Assembly: GCA_036745275.1 (NCBI GenBank)
Contig: DAIOGK010000015.1
Span: 1 to 64,000, forward strand
From: JAIUNP01 sp020161975
Lineage (GTDB): Bacteria > Pseudomonadota > Alphaproteobacteria > Rhizobiales > Beijerinckiaceae
Length of the DNA: 64,000 nucleotides
Direction: 5' to 3'
Shown: one piece after another, positions 31,381 to 40,042 of the stretch
Layout of the letters: the number at the start of each line of letters is the position of its first letter
Position numbering within the stretch: position 1 is the first letter of the stretch
Notes under the pieces: generated by a model
What the model was told of the DNA's origin: nothing
The model's database searches: none
The model's input: only the letters and a program-made list of their open reading frames with translations
Program-made: the position numbers and the translations under genes

Positions 31381-32751
31381 ATGGGTATCTTCGGGGCCAT
31401 GTTGACGGCCGTAACGGGGTTGAAGGCGCAGGGTTTCGCGCTTGAGAATATTTCGGGCAACATCGCGAACAGTCGAACGACGGGTTTCAAGCGGGTTGAT
31501 ACTTCCTTTGTCGATCTCATTCCCGATGCGCCGCTGAACCGCGAGCAGGCGGCATCGGTTCTGGCAAACGGCCGCAATACCGTGCAGCTTCAGGGCGACC
31601 TGACAACGACGCAGGTGGGCACCAACATGGCCATCAACGGCGATGGGCTTTTCGTGGTGCAGGAGCGGACCAGCTATGCCGGCGGAGATCCGGTGTTCGG
31701 CGGCGTGGATCTCTACACCCGGCGCGGCGATTTCGAGATCGACAAGGACGGCTATCTTGTCAACGGGGCCGGCTATTACCTCAAGGGCGTGGGCATGGAT
31801 CCGCTGACCGGAGCGCTGATCGGTTCGAAGCCCGATGTCATCCATATTTCCGGTGACAACCTGCCGGCCAAGTCGACAACCCTTGTGCAGTATCGTGCCA
31901 ACCTGCCGAGTTATCCGCGCACGAACGATGCCGATTCCTCGGTGCCGGGCTCGGAGCTGTTGTCCGCGAGCGGCTTTTCGGTCGATCCGCGGACATCCGG
32001 CGCCGGTTATGTGGCCGCCTCCGATGTAGCCGCCTTCATCGACCAGTCGGTGCCCGCAGGTGCGGTGACGCTGTACAATCAGGTCGGCTCGCCCGTGAAT
32101 GTGCAGATGCGCTGGGCCAAGACGCAGAATGCCGCCGGCGGCGGTGATACCTGGAACCTGTTCTATCAGGAGAGCACGACGGCCACCGGCGCCACGCCCG
32201 CATGGCGCAACATGGGTACGGATTTCACCTTCGATGCCAATGGTTCGCTGACCTCAAGTTCAACGCTCTCGCTGCCGTCGGTCACGGTGAACGGCGCCAC
32301 CGTCGGGCCGGTGACGATGGACTTCGGCACCAGCGGTCTCAGCCAGTTTGCCGACGCCAACGGGCAGGTACAGATCAATTCCGTGCAGCAGGATGGTTAT
32401 GCCTCGGGCGTGCTTCAGGGCATCAAGGTGGGTGATGGCGGGCGCATCGTCGGCAGTTACTCCAACGGGCAGGTCGTGGGTCTCGCACAGGTGGTGATTG
32501 CCCAGTTCAACGGCGACAACCAGTTGAAACGCCGCGATGGCGGCACTTTCGAGCAGACGCTGGAATCGGGTGCGCCGATCCTGTTGCAGGGCGGGCGCAA
32601 CGTGGTGGGCAGCACTTTGGAGAATTCCAACAGCGACATTTCGGAGGAGTTCTCGAAAATGATCGTGACCCAGCAGGCCTATTCCGCCAACACGCGTGTC
32701 ATCTCCACATCCCAGCAGATGCTTCAGGATGTGCTGAACATCATCCGGTGA
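31381..32751 (+). CDS. flgE: Flagellar hook protein FlgE
   Basis: A 456-residue hook subunit. The N-terminus GIFGAMLTAVTGLKAQGFALENISGNIANSRTTGFKR is the rod/hook-family signature, and the C-terminus ENSNSDISEEFSKMIVTQQAYSANTRVISTSQQMLQDVLNIIR forms the paired D0 helix. The middle is the variable surface domain. The ATG at 31381 has GGGAGTGG upstream, and a sigma-54-type promoter precedes it. First of a flgE-flgK-flgL operon. Exported by the flagellar type III system. Confidence 0.96.
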   Translation: MGIFGAMLTAVTGLKAQGFALENISGNIANSRTTGFKRVDTSFVDLIPDAPLNREQAASVLANGRNTVQLQGDLTTTQVGTNMAINGDGLFVVQERTSYAGGDPVFGGVDLYTRRGDFEIDKDGYLVNGAGYYLKGVGMDPLTGALIGSKPDVIHISGDNLPAKSTTLVQYRANLPSYPRTNDADSSVPGSELLSASGFSVDPRTSGAGYVAASDVAAFIDQSVPAGAVTLYNQVGSPVNVQMRWAKTQNAAGGGDTWNLFYQESTTATGATPAWRNMGTDFTFDANGSLTSSSTLSLPSVTVNGATVGPVTMDFGTSGLSQFADANGQVQINSVQQDGYASGVLQGIKVGDGGRIVGSYSNGQVVGLAQVVIAQFNGDNQLKRRDGGTFEQTLESGAPILLQGGRNVVGSTLENSNSDISEEFSKMIVTQQAYSANTRVISTSQQMLQDVLNIIR

Positions 32752-32755
32752 TGCC

Positions 32756-34198
32756 ATGGGCCTGACGCTTGCCCTCTCCAACGCACTTTCGGGGCTGAGA
32801 TCGACCGAGACCGGGCTCGATACGGTTTCGCGCAATGTCGCGAATGCAGGTGTGATGGGATATTCGCGCCGCACTGTTTCGGCATTGGAGGCCTGGCCCT
32901 CCGGCGTGCGCGACGGGGCGGTCCAGCGCGTGCTGGACAGTACCGTGCAGCGGCAGATGCGGCGCGAGACCTCCGGCGGAGCATTCACCGCCACGATGGC
33001 CGGCTATCTCGGGCGGCTCGATACCAGTTTCGGCGCGCCGGGCGATGCGGGCAGCCTCGATACCCTGTTCAACGGGCTCACGGACAAGCTCGGCGCATTG
33101 GTGTCAGAACCGGGCAGCACCAGCGCCCGCAACGGGGTCGCGGGCGCGGCCCGCAATCTCGCGGGCGCCCTCAATCGGCTTTCCGGCGATGTTCAGGCAC
33201 TCAGGAACGACGCGGAATCGCGGATCAGCTCGGCGGTCAGCGAGGTCAATGCCGCACTCCAGATCATCGACCGCGTGGAAGAAGATCTCGGCGCCATGAC
33301 CGATGGCAATGCGCGCGCCGATCTTCTTGATGAGCGTGATCGGCAGGTGGACAAGCTTGCCAGCCTGATGGACATCCGCGTGACCGATCGCGGCGACGGA
33401 CTGATCGGTATCAGTCTCAGCAACGGCACATCGCTCTACGACGGCCAGCCGGCGCGGCTCGACTTTACACCGCGCGGCAGTCTTGGTCCGCAGTCGCTGT
33501 ACAATCCGGATCCGGCATTGAGCGGCGTCGGCCAACTGCGCATTTTTGATGCGCGCGGCACGCCCATCGATCTGACCACGAACAACCAGCGCAGCGGCGA
33601 GATCGGCGCGCTGCTGACCCTGCGCGATGAGACGCTCGTTTCAGCGCAGGATCGGCTCGACAGCATGGCTGCGGCGCTGGCGACGGAAGTCCCGGCCCCC
33701 ACAGCCGGCGAGGTGCCGCTGTTCGTTGATGCCGGCAATGGCGTTGCAGCCAGCCCCTTCACCGGCACCGCGGCGCAGCAGCGCGGCTTTGCGGCCCGCA
33801 TTGCGCTCAATCCGGTGGTAGAGGCCGATTCCTCGAAGCTGGTGGTGACCGGGGCCGCGACGCTGGACGGCGATCCGGCCCGGCCGAAGGCGCTGCTCGA
33901 CAGCCTCACCATGACCGGTCGTAGTTTTAGCAGCGGCGGGGCGACGTTCTCCGGCTCCGTGGGGCAGTTCGTCCGCGCCGGGCTCGACACGCAGGGCGCG
34001 GCGGCGGCGGAAGCCTCGATGCTCGATCAAGGCCAGCAGGTGGTCGTCAGCAGCCTGCGCGAGCGTTTTGCCGAAGCTTCGGGGGTTTCGGTCGATCAGG
34101 AACTCGCCAATCTCGTCGAACTGCAAAGTGCCTATGCCGCCAATGCGCGCATCATTTCCACGGTGCGCGAGATGCTCGACACGTTAATGCGGATCTGA
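32756..34198 (+). CDS. flgK: Flagellar hook-associated protein 1 FlgK
   Basis: A 480-residue hook-filament junction protein. It has the N-terminal LALSNALSGLRSTETGLDTVSRNVANAGVMGYSRR and a C-terminal QELANLVELQSAYAANARIISTVREMLDTLMRI, the paired D0 segments of the family. It starts four bases after flgE and ends seven before flgL. The family's DLLDERDRQVDKLASLMDI segment is present. Confidence 0.95.
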   Translation: MGLTLALSNALSGLRSTETGLDTVSRNVANAGVMGYSRRTVSALEAWPSGVRDGAVQRVLDSTVQRQMRRETSGGAFTATMAGYLGRLDTSFGAPGDAGSLDTLFNGLTDKLGALVSEPGSTSARNGVAGAARNLAGALNRLSGDVQALRNDAESRISSAVSEVNAALQIIDRVEEDLGAMTDGNARADLLDERDRQVDKLASLMDIRVTDRGDGLIGISLSNGTSLYDGQPARLDFTPRGSLGPQSLYNPDPALSGVGQLRIFDARGTPIDLTTNNQRSGEIGALLTLRDETLVSAQDRLDSMAAALATEVPAPTAGEVPLFVDAGNGVAASPFTGTAAQQRGFAARIALNPVVEADSSKLVVTGAATLDGDPARPKALLDSLTMTGRSFSSGGATFSGSVGQFVRAGLDTQGAAAAEASMLDQGQQVVVSSLRERFAEASGVSVDQELANLVELQSAYAANARIISTVREMLDTLMRI

Positions 34199-34205
34199 GG
34201 ATGCC

Positions 34206-35690
34206 ATGACGATTCTGGGTGGTTTTGCTGCAGGAATGTTCACCGCACAGCGCAATGCGGCGGATTTGCGCGACTTGCGCAACGGTCTCAACGACCTCAA
34301 CCGCCAGCTCGCGACGGGCCGGCGCAGCGAAACGCTGGGCGGCATCACCACGGGCCGTTCGAGCATTCTGGCGCTTCGGGCCGAACGCAGTGCGCTCGAC
34401 AGCTATGCCGGCGTGGCCCAGCGCGGCAATCTGCGCATCGGCATGATGACCGGCGCGCTGGAGCATATTACCGGCATCGCCCGCGAGGCGCGGACCACTG
34501 CCATGAATGCCGGCATGACGCCCGAATCCCAGCGCACCGCGATTTTCGCCGCGCGCACGGGCCTTGAGAGCGTCATCAGCCAGCTCAACAGCGATTTCGA
34601 CGGCCAGTTCCTGTTCTCGGGCCGGGCGACGGCGACAGAGCCTGTCGCGTCCGCCGCGAGCATTCTGGATGGCGAAGCGGGTGCGGATGGCTTGCGCACG
34701 CTGATTGCGGAGCGGCGGGCGGCGGATGCCGGGACCGGGCTTGGCCGGCTGATGCTGAATGCCGCCGGGGCGGATGTCGCCCTTTCCGAGGAAACGGCAG
34801 GCCTGCCATTTGGCCTGAAGCCCGGGGTTGGGGGCGGCACAGGCGGCATCAGCGTAGCCGGGCCGGTGGGCGCGCCATCAGGCATACGGATCACCACGAC
34901 AAATGCTGTCGTCGGAGACAGCCTCACGCTCAACCTGACCTTGCCCGATGGCAACAGTGTCGCGCTGAACCTGACGGCGCGGGCGGCAGATAGCACCGGG
35001 CCGGCCAACACCTTCGCCATCGGCGCGGATGATGTTGCGACGGCGGCCAATCTTGCCGGCGCGCTTGACGGCATGATCCGTGACGTCGTGAACACGACAA
35101 TGGCCGGCGCTTCGAGCGCGGTGGCCGCGGAGGACTTTTTTGCCGGAACCGCGTCAACACCGGCGCGGCGCATCGCGGGGCCGTCGTTCGAGACCGCGAC
35201 CGGCTATGCCGCCGCCGGCAGCCGTGCGACCGTGCAATGGTATCGGGGCGATGACGCTCCGGGCGATCCGCGCGCGACGCAGGTGATGAGCGTTGACCGC
35301 GGCATGGTGCTCGGTGTCGGTGCACGGGCCAACGAGGCGCCGCTGCGCCGCGTGCTGGCCGGCTTTGCCATGACCGCAGTCGAGACGGGGAACGGGCTGA
35401 CCGCGCAGCAGAATGCGGTTCTTGAGAAGAGCCGGTCGCTGCTGGTTCAGGATGGGATTGGCGCGGTGAGCGGCATCGCCACTGATCTTTCGCAGGCGGG
35501 GGCGAACATGAAGGCGGCGAGCACGCGCCACGCCCAGCGCGGCAGCCTGATCGACGGGATGCTGGCGGATATCGAGCAGCCGTCTCTGGAGGAGGTGTCA
35601 GCTTCGATCCTGTCGCTGCAAACGCGGCTTCAGGCGAGCTATCAGGTCACGGCGAGCCTCAGCCGGCTCAACCTGTCGGAATATCTCTGA
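34206..35690 (+). CDS. flgL: Flagellar hook-associated protein 3 (FlgL-like)
   Basis: A 494-residue flagellin-family protein. The N-terminal RDLRNGLNDLNRQLATGRRSETLGG and the C-terminal LSLQTRLQASYQVTASLSRLNLSEYL are flagellin-like D0/D1 helices. The QLNSDFDGQFLFSGRATATEPV segment is typical of FlgL. It is longer than most FlgL proteins (about 300-400 residues) because of a Gly/Ala/Thr-rich central insertion (about 200-330). It completes the hook-filament junction and is last in the flgE operon. Confidence 0.88.
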   Translation: MTILGGFAAGMFTAQRNAADLRDLRNGLNDLNRQLATGRRSETLGGITTGRSSILALRAERSALDSYAGVAQRGNLRIGMMTGALEHITGIAREARTTAMNAGMTPESQRTAIFAARTGLESVISQLNSDFDGQFLFSGRATATEPVASAASILDGEAGADGLRTLIAERRAADAGTGLGRLMLNAAGADVALSEETAGLPFGLKPGVGGGTGGISVAGPVGAPSGIRITTTNAVVGDSLTLNLTLPDGNSVALNLTARAADSTGPANTFAIGADDVATAANLAGALDGMIRDVVNTTMAGASSAVAAEDFFAGTASTPARRIAGPSFETATGYAAAGSRATVQWYRGDDAPGDPRATQVMSVDRGMVLGVGARANEAPLRRVLAGFAMTAVETGNGLTAQQNAVLEKSRSLLVQDGIGAVSGIATDLSQAGANMKAASTRHAQRGSLIDGMLADIEQPSLEEVSASILSLQTRLQASYQVTASLSRLNLSEYL

Positions 35691-35724
35691 TGCATTTTTG
35701 ACGGATACAGCATTCGGGACGTTG

Positions 35725-35747
35725 ATGGTCGGGACGAGCCCGACCAT
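35725..35747. terminator. Hairpin between convergent flgL and flaF
   Basis: A perfect nine-base stem (ATGGTCGGG/CCCGACCAT) with a five-base loop lies in the 92-base gap between the ends of two convergent operons. No T-run follows on either strand, so it may be a weak terminator, or a structure protecting the 3' ends. Confidence 0.4.
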
Positions 35748-35782
35748 GACGCATCCGGGCATGAAGTGGCCCGGCACCGCCC

Positions 35783-36160
35783 TTATCCGGCTGCTCTCAA
35801 GCCCGCCGCCAGATCGCGGTTGATGGCAATCAGGCTCGTCAGCTTGTCCGGCGTCGGTGCTGCGGTGATTGTCAGCGTGTGGTTGAAGACGAAATTGGCC
35901 AGCGTCAGGAGACGGGCCTTCAGATCGTCCGGCATCGCGGAGGCAGGATCGGACAACGCCGCGGCAAGGACGGTCCAGAGGCGGCGATTGTGGGTGAGCG
36001 CGGCATCGAATTCCGGATCTGCGGGGCTGTGGTCATCCCGGGCTGTCTGAAGCCGCGCGGCGGCCTTCAACAGGGCTGAGGCTTCGAGTTCGCGCAGGGA
36101 CATGCCGTTGCGCGCGGATGCGGCATAGGCATTGGTGGCGTAGCTTTGGGCGTGGCTCAT
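35783..36160 (-). CDS. flaF: Flagellar biosynthesis regulator FlaF
   Basis: A 125-residue protein matching FlaF: SLRELEASALLKAAARLQTARDD, then LTHNRRLWTVLAAALSDPASAMPDDLKARLLTLANFVFNHT. FlaF of alphaproteobacteria acts with FlbT to control flagellin mRNA translation and secretion. The usual partner flbT and the flagellin genes are not in the window. Last gene of the flgI-flgJ-flbY-flaF operon, 11 bases after its neighbour. Confidence 0.9.
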   Translation of the reverse strand: MSHAQSYATNAYAASARNGMSLRELEASALLKAAARLQTARDDHSPADPEFDAALTHNRRLWTVLAAALSDPASAMPDDLKARLLTLANFVFNHTLTITAAPTPDKLTSLIAINRDLAAGLRAAG

Positions 36161-36171
36161 CTTGGGTCCTT

Positions 36172-36600
36172 TCAGGTTTTGAGCGAGAGTGAAACGGGAG
36201 CAGAACCGGCTGCGACGGCCCGGCCGGTCGCGCCATAGGCTGCCGGGCTTTGGGGCGCGACGGTTTGCGCGACATCGCGCAGCAGCCCTTCGGTGACGCT
36301 GCGCAGGGTGGCCAGCATGGCAAGATTGAGTTCGAGCGCCTGCTCGAAGCGACGATGGCGGACGGCGAGGTGATCCCGCAGCGTGGCTGCCGTCCCCGGT
36401 GGGAGGGGACCGGCATCCTTGATCTCCGCCAGAAGGGAGCGGTAGGCAGTGCCGGCCACGGCCTTGGCTTCCGCATGGTGAAAGGCGTCGCGGACGCGTC
36501 CCTGTTGCAGGGCATCAGTTTCGGCAGTGAGGAAAGCCTCCAGCGCCTGAAGTTGATCGGCGGCGCGGCGGATAAGATCGAGGTGCTTAGACGCTGGCAT
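36172..36600 (-). CDS. FlgN/FlbY-like flagellar protein
   Basis: A 142-residue helical protein with the features of FlgN-type export chaperones: an N-terminal helix with LQALEAFLTAETDALQQGRV, a second helix RHRRFEQALELNLAMLATLRSVTEGLLRDV, and a disordered Pro/Ala-rich C-terminus. FlgN proteins escort FlgK and FlgL; in Caulobacter a related gene (flbY) sits at the same place beside flgI. The start overlaps the flgJ stop. Similarity is weak at residue level, so the name rests partly on position. Confidence 0.65.
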   Translation of the reverse strand: MPASKHLDLIRRAADQLQALEAFLTAETDALQQGRVRDAFHHAEAKAVAGTAYRSLLAEIKDAGPLPPGTAATLRDHLAVRHRRFEQALELNLAMLATLRSVTEGLLRDVAQTVAPQSPAAYGATGRAVAAGSAPVSLSLKT

Positions 36601-36889
36601 TGAGTGTTCCTTTCACGGCGCGGGCCATGTCGCGGGCGACGTAGGCGGCGATGCCGAGGCCGCCACGGGCCGTCATCGCCTTGGCGTGCTCATCGACGAG
36701 AAAGGAGCGCCAGGCCTCACCACCCGGCCCGGCGCTGCCCAGCGGGCCTTCGCCGGTCAGGCCGGACATCGCCTGATCCAGCATCGATTTCGTGAACTGG
36801 GTCTCGAAATCGAGCGCGGTCGTGGCAATTTTCGCAGGAATTGCGAGGCCTCCGACCAGTTTGAGGGCAGCAGCGGCAGCAATCATCAC
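36587..36889 (-). CDS. flgJ: Rod-binding protein (FlgJ N-terminal domain type)
   Basis: A 100-residue protein equal to the N-terminal half of FlgJ only: ALDFETQFTKSMLDQAMSG, then GEAWRSFLVDEHAKAMTARGGLGIAAYVARDM, with the family's GGxGIA. It lacks the C-terminal muramidase domain, as is common in alphaproteobacteria, where a separate enzyme opens the peptidoglycan. It acts as a rod cap during rod assembly. Overlaps flgI by four bases and the FlgN-like gene by 14. Confidence 0.88.
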   Translation of the reverse strand: MMIAAAAALKLVGGLAIPAKIATTALDFETQFTKSMLDQAMSGLTGEGPLGSAGPGGEAWRSFLVDEHAKAMTARGGLGIAAYVARDMARAVKGTLNASV

Positions 36890-38001
36890 ATCACCTCGAT
36901 ATCAGCCTGAAGGGCGCCAGCGGATTTGATGGCCTGAAGAATGGTGATCATGTCGCGCGGACCGATGCCGAGCGCGTTCAGGCCATCCACGAGATCGCGC
37001 AGCGAAACGCCCTCGCCGACGATGCCGAGGCGGCGCTTGTTGTCGGTGTCCACCCGGACATCGGTGCGGGGGAGGACGGTGGTTTCGCCGTTCGAGAACG
37101 CTTCGGGCTGGCTCGTCACCGGACGCTCGGAAATAGAGACCGTGAGATTGCCCTGCGCCACGCCAACGGTGGAGACGCGGACGTCGCGGCCCATGACAAT
37201 GACGCCCGAGCGTTCGTCGATGATGATGCGGGCCCGCTGGTCCGGTTCGACGCGCAACTGCTCCACCTCGGTGAGAAGCTGGACCATCGTGCCGCGAAAA
37301 TTCTTCGGTATCTGCATCTGCACGGTGGCGGGATCCGCGGCTTCTGCGGTCGGTTCGCCCAGAAAGTCATTGATGGCAGCGGCGATGCGGCGGGCGGTCG
37401 TGAAATCAGGGTTGCGCAGCGACAGTTTCACGCCGCGCTGGGCGCTGAGCTTGTATTCGACCTCGCGTTCGATCAGCGCGCCGTTCGGAATGCGCCCGAC
37501 AGTGGGGACCCCCCGCGTGACTTTTGCGGCATCACCTTCCGCCGCAAAGCCGGCAATGGCGAGAGAGCCCTGCGCGACGGCATAAACCTCGCTGTCCGCG
37601 CCCAGAAGGGGGGTAACCAGCAACGTGCCGCCTTGCAGCGACTTCGCATCGCCCAGCGCTGAGACGGTGATATCCATCCGTGTGCCCTGGGCGGCGAAGG
37701 CCGGCAGGTTCGCGGTCACCATCACGGCAGCGACGTTGGAGGTGCGCAGCGTCGCACCGCGCGTGTTCACGCCGAGACGCTCCAGCATCGCGGTCAACGA
37801 TTGCTTGGTGAAGGGCGCGTTGTTGAGTGTATCGCCCGTGCCGTTGAGGCCGACGACGAGGCCGTAGCCGACCAGCTGGTTCTCACGCACACCCTCGATG
37901 GCGGCCAGATCCTTGATGCGCGACAGAGCCACCACAGGCGAGGGCAGCAACAGCGATACTGCAACCAAAAGAGGAACCAGCCATCTCAACATGGGAAGCA
38001 T
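36886..38001 (-). CDS. flgI: Flagellar P-ring protein FlgI
   Basis: A 371-residue periplasmic P-ring protein with a signal peptide (LRWLVPLLVAVSLLLPSPVVA). It shows the conserved SRIKDLAAIEGVRENQLVGYGLVVGLNGTGD, MLERLGVN, NVAAVMVTANLPAFAAQGTRMD and the C-terminal GVSLRDLVDGLNALGIGPRDMITILQAIKSAGALQADIEVM. The start could be 38001 (GGAG only two bases away) or 37992. A sigma-54-type promoter lies 35-49 bases upstream of 38001. Divergent from fliX, as in Caulobacter. Confidence 0.96.
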   Translation of the reverse strand: MLPMLRWLVPLLVAVSLLLPSPVVALSRIKDLAAIEGVRENQLVGYGLVVGLNGTGDTLNNAPFTKQSLTAMLERLGVNTRGATLRTSNVAAVMVTANLPAFAAQGTRMDITVSALGDAKSLQGGTLLVTPLLGADSEVYAVAQGSLAIAGFAAEGDAAKVTRGVPTVGRIPNGALIEREVEYKLSAQRGVKLSLRNPDFTTARRIAAAINDFLGEPTAEAADPATVQMQIPKNFRGTMVQLLTEVEQLRVEPDQRARIIIDERSGVIVMGRDVRVSTVGVAQGNLTVSISERPVTSQPEAFSNGETTVLPRTDVRVDTDNKRRLGIVGEGVSLRDLVDGLNALGIGPRDMITILQAIKSAGALQADIEVM

Positions 38002-38035
38002 AACTCCGGAACCGAACTGATACGGCAGGAGTGAT

Positions 38036-38050
38036 GCGGAAATCGTGCCA
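38036..38050 (-). promoter_or_regulatory. Sigma-54-type promoter of the flgI operon
   Basis: On the minus strand TGGCACGATTTCCGC: a perfect -24 TGGCACG and a -12 GC exactly ten bases after GG, although CC replaces TT before the GC. The predicted start, about 12 bases on, leaves a leader of roughly 24 bases. It matches the late-gene class of flgE and flgF. Confidence 0.65.
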
Positions 38051-38142
38051 CAAAATATAACAATAAAAACAATGGTTATTTAGCCAAGTGAACGGTTTTC
38101 CGACCGGCAAGCCCTGCCGGGGGAGAAAAATCCGCCGGGATG

Positions 38143-38159
38143 TTTACCCTGCCTTTACC
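38143..38159 (+). promoter_or_regulatory. Degenerate CtrA-type box before fliX
   Basis: TTTA-N7-TTTACC, 41-58 bases before the fliX start. It differs from TTAA-N7-TTAAC by one base in each half. Position and partial match fit the CtrA-controlled fliX of Caulobacter, but the match alone is weak. Confidence 0.3.
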
Positions 38160-38200
38160 ACCTTACGACGAGGATATGCACGTAGGGGTTGAGGCCAGCG

Positions 38201-38602
38201 ATGCGAATTTCAGACAGAATTCTCACACCCGGACTGCCGGCAATGCGCGGTGCCATGGCCTCTCAGGGCGGTGGTTTCCGGGTCGTCGATGGTGCAGGTG
38301 TGCGGGCTGCGATGCCCTTGCCGGCGGCTGTCATGGCGCTGCCGGTGGCCGGTCTCAAAGTCGCCAGACCGCGTGCGGCGATCCGGGGAGGGCGCCGTCT
38401 GCTCGACGGGCTCGACAAGCTGCGTCTGGCGGTGCTCGGCGGTGGCTCGGTGGCTGAAGCGGCTGCGGCGCTCCGGGCGAGCGCAGACCTTCCAGACCTT
38501 GCGGATGATGAACCTCCGCCTGATGGCGCACTGCGTGATCTCCTCGATGCCATCCGCCTCCGGGCCGATGTCGAGCTTGCAAAGCTTGCGCCGCGACGCT
38601 GA
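38201..38602 (+). CDS. fliX: Flagellar assembly regulator FliX
   Basis: A 133-residue protein with the FliX layout: a variable N-terminus, the central RGGRRLLDGLDKLRLAVLGGG helix, and the C-terminal DLLDAIRLRADVELAKLAPR, the most conserved element. In Caulobacter FliX works with the activator FlbD to link early flagellar assembly to sigma-54 late transcription. The ATG at 38201 follows GAGG. Its position divergent from flgI and before dksA is the same as in Caulobacter. flbD is not in the window. Confidence 0.88.
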   Translation: MRISDRILTPGLPAMRGAMASQGGGFRVVDGAGVRAAMPLPAAVMALPVAGLKVARPRAAIRGGRRLLDGLDKLRLAVLGGGSVAEAAAALRASADLPDLADDEPPPDGALRDLLDAIRLRADVELAKLAPRR

Positions 38603-38819
38603 TGCATTTGCGATTCGAGTGACAACCGACCGTTTTCGGTCGTTCTACCTGCCGGAAGACCGAACGGTGCAGCAGCCGGAGAATGCGAACACCTTACTTT
38701 CCCGTGAAATTCACCGTTCTTGCCGCTATGCCGACGTTAGTCATTGTCCTGTCTTAAACGAAAGCCTATAGGGGCGGAAAGGCTGACGCCTCGACTGCGA
38801 CGAGAATGAGGAAGCGCAT

Positions 38820-39245
38820 ATGGCCAACAAGATAATCAAACTTGATCCCGGCTATCGGCCGAATGCGGAAGAGCCGTTCATGAACGAGCGCCAGCGGGAA
38901 TACTTTCGCCGCAAGCTCATGAACTGGAAAGACGAAATCATTCGTGATGCCGAAGATACACTCACGGCCATGCAAAGCGATACGGATTCACATCCAGATC
39001 TTGTGGACCGCGCCTCGTCCGAAGGCGACCGAGCCATCGAACTGCGGGCGCGCGACCGGCAGCGCAAGCTGATCTCGAAGATTGACGCGGCACTCGCGCG
39101 CATCAACGATGGCTCCTACGGCTATTGCGAGGAGACGGGTGAACCGATCAGCCTGCAACGGCTGGATGCACGGCCCATCGCCACGCTGTCCATTGAAGCG
39201 CAGGAGCGCCACGAGCGTCGCGAGAAGATCTACCGCGACGACTGA
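38820..39245 (+). CDS. dksA: RNA polymerase-binding transcription factor DksA
   Basis: A 141-residue DksA. The coiled-coil carries the tip DTLTAMQSDTDSHPDLVDRASSEGDRAIELRARDRQRKLISKID, including the Asp residues that act in the RNA polymerase secondary channel. The C-terminal zinc-finger region YGYCEETGEPISLQRLDARPIATLSIEAQ keeps only the first of the four Cys ligands, so it should not bind zinc in the E. coli way. It mediates ppGpp-dependent promoter control. Located between fliX and flgH as in Caulobacter. Confidence 0.94.
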   Translation: MANKIIKLDPGYRPNAEEPFMNERQREYFRRKLMNWKDEIIRDAEDTLTAMQSDTDSHPDLVDRASSEGDRAIELRARDRQRKLISKIDAALARINDGSYGYCEETGEPISLQRLDARPIATLSIEAQERHERREKIYRDD

Positions 39246-39265
39246 TCGTTGTCCTGCTGAGATGG

Positions 39266-39292
39266 AAAGGCCCCGCGTGCGGGGCCTTTTTC
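39266..39292. terminator. Bidirectional intrinsic terminator between dksA and flgH
   Basis: A perfect 10-base stem (AAGGCCCCGC/GCGGGGCCTT) with a two-base GT loop, flanked by TTTTT on the plus strand; the minus strand has a shorter T-run. It lies in the 50-base gap between convergent dksA and flgH, serving both. Confidence 0.9.
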
Positions 39293-39295
39293 GTT

Positions 39296-40036
39296 TCAGA
39301 ACGGCAGCAGCACGTCCAGTGCCTGCTGGCCATAGCGCGGCTGCTGCACATCGCTGATCTGGCCGCGCCCGCCATAGGAAATGCGGGCCTGGGCGATCTT
39401 GGTCGACTCGATGGTGTTGCCGGCCTCGATATCCTCGGGGCGAACGACGCCGGCGACGATCAGTTCCCGCACCTCGAAATTGACGCGGACTTCCTGTCGG
39501 CCCTCGATGACGAGATTGCCGTTGGGCAGCGTCTGGGTGACGATGGCGGCGATATCGGTTGCGAGTTGCTCCTGTCGCTTCACAGAGCCGGCGCCGTTGC
39601 TGGATGAGGAGGACGACCCTTTCACCAGAGCTTCCGGCCGCACCCCGTCCGACAGAATCTTTGAGAGTTGCTGCTCGGCGCCAAAGAAGGCTTCCGCGCC
39701 GAAATTCTCGCCATTCTGTCGGCTGCGCTGGGTGGAATTGTCGATCTTGGCGCTATCGGTGATGCGGACGCGGACAGTCAGGAGGTCGCCAACCTGCGCG
39801 GCGCGCTGATCCTTGAAGAAAGCGCGGGAGCCGGAACGCCACAGCGAATTGTTGGCGGTGGCGCGCGGCTGGAGCGGCGGCATCGGCATCTGCACCGGGC
39901 GATAGCCGGGCTGGGCGACCGGGTTTTCGATGGCCGAAAGGGGCGGGGCTTCGCCGATGCCTTTCAGCCGGTCAACGGCGGAACAGGCGGCCAGCGGCAT
40001 GAGGAGAAGAACGCACAGCGGACGGGCAGAGGACAT
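39296..40036 (-). CDS. flgH: Flagellar L-ring lipoprotein FlgH
   Basis: A 246-residue outer-membrane L-ring protein with lipobox LAAC (Cys 18). It shows NSLWRSGSRAFFKDQRAAQVGDLLTVRVRITDSAKIDN, ATDIAAIVTQTLPNGNLVIEGRQEVRVNFEVRELIVAGVVRPEDI, and a C-terminal ARISYGGRGQISDVQQPRYGQQALDVLLPF, all typical. A Ser/Asn-rich loop (GSSSSSSNGAG) replaces part of the variable domain. Last gene of the flgF-flgG-flgA-flgH operon. Confidence 0.96.
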   Translation of the reverse strand: MSSARPLCVLLLMPLAACSAVDRLKGIGEAPPLSAIENPVAQPGYRPVQMPMPPLQPRATANNSLWRSGSRAFFKDQRAAQVGDLLTVRVRITDSAKIDNSTQRSRQNGENFGAEAFFGAEQQLSKILSDGVRPEALVKGSSSSSSNGAGSVKRQEQLATDIAAIVTQTLPNGNLVIEGRQEVRVNFEVRELIVAGVVRPEDIEAGNTIESTKIAQARISYGGRGQISDVQQPRYGQQALDVLLPF

Positions 40037-40042
40037 GGACGA

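Noticed and set aside
38101..38120. CCGGCA-agccc-TGCCGG palindrome between flgI and fliX
   Set aside because: I considered a sigma-54 site or terminator, but GG-GC spacing is eight, not ten, and there is no T-run.
38625..38660. CGACCG-tttt-CGGTCG hairpin between fliX and dksA
   Set aside because: Only six paired bases with no clear T-run; too weak to call a terminator.
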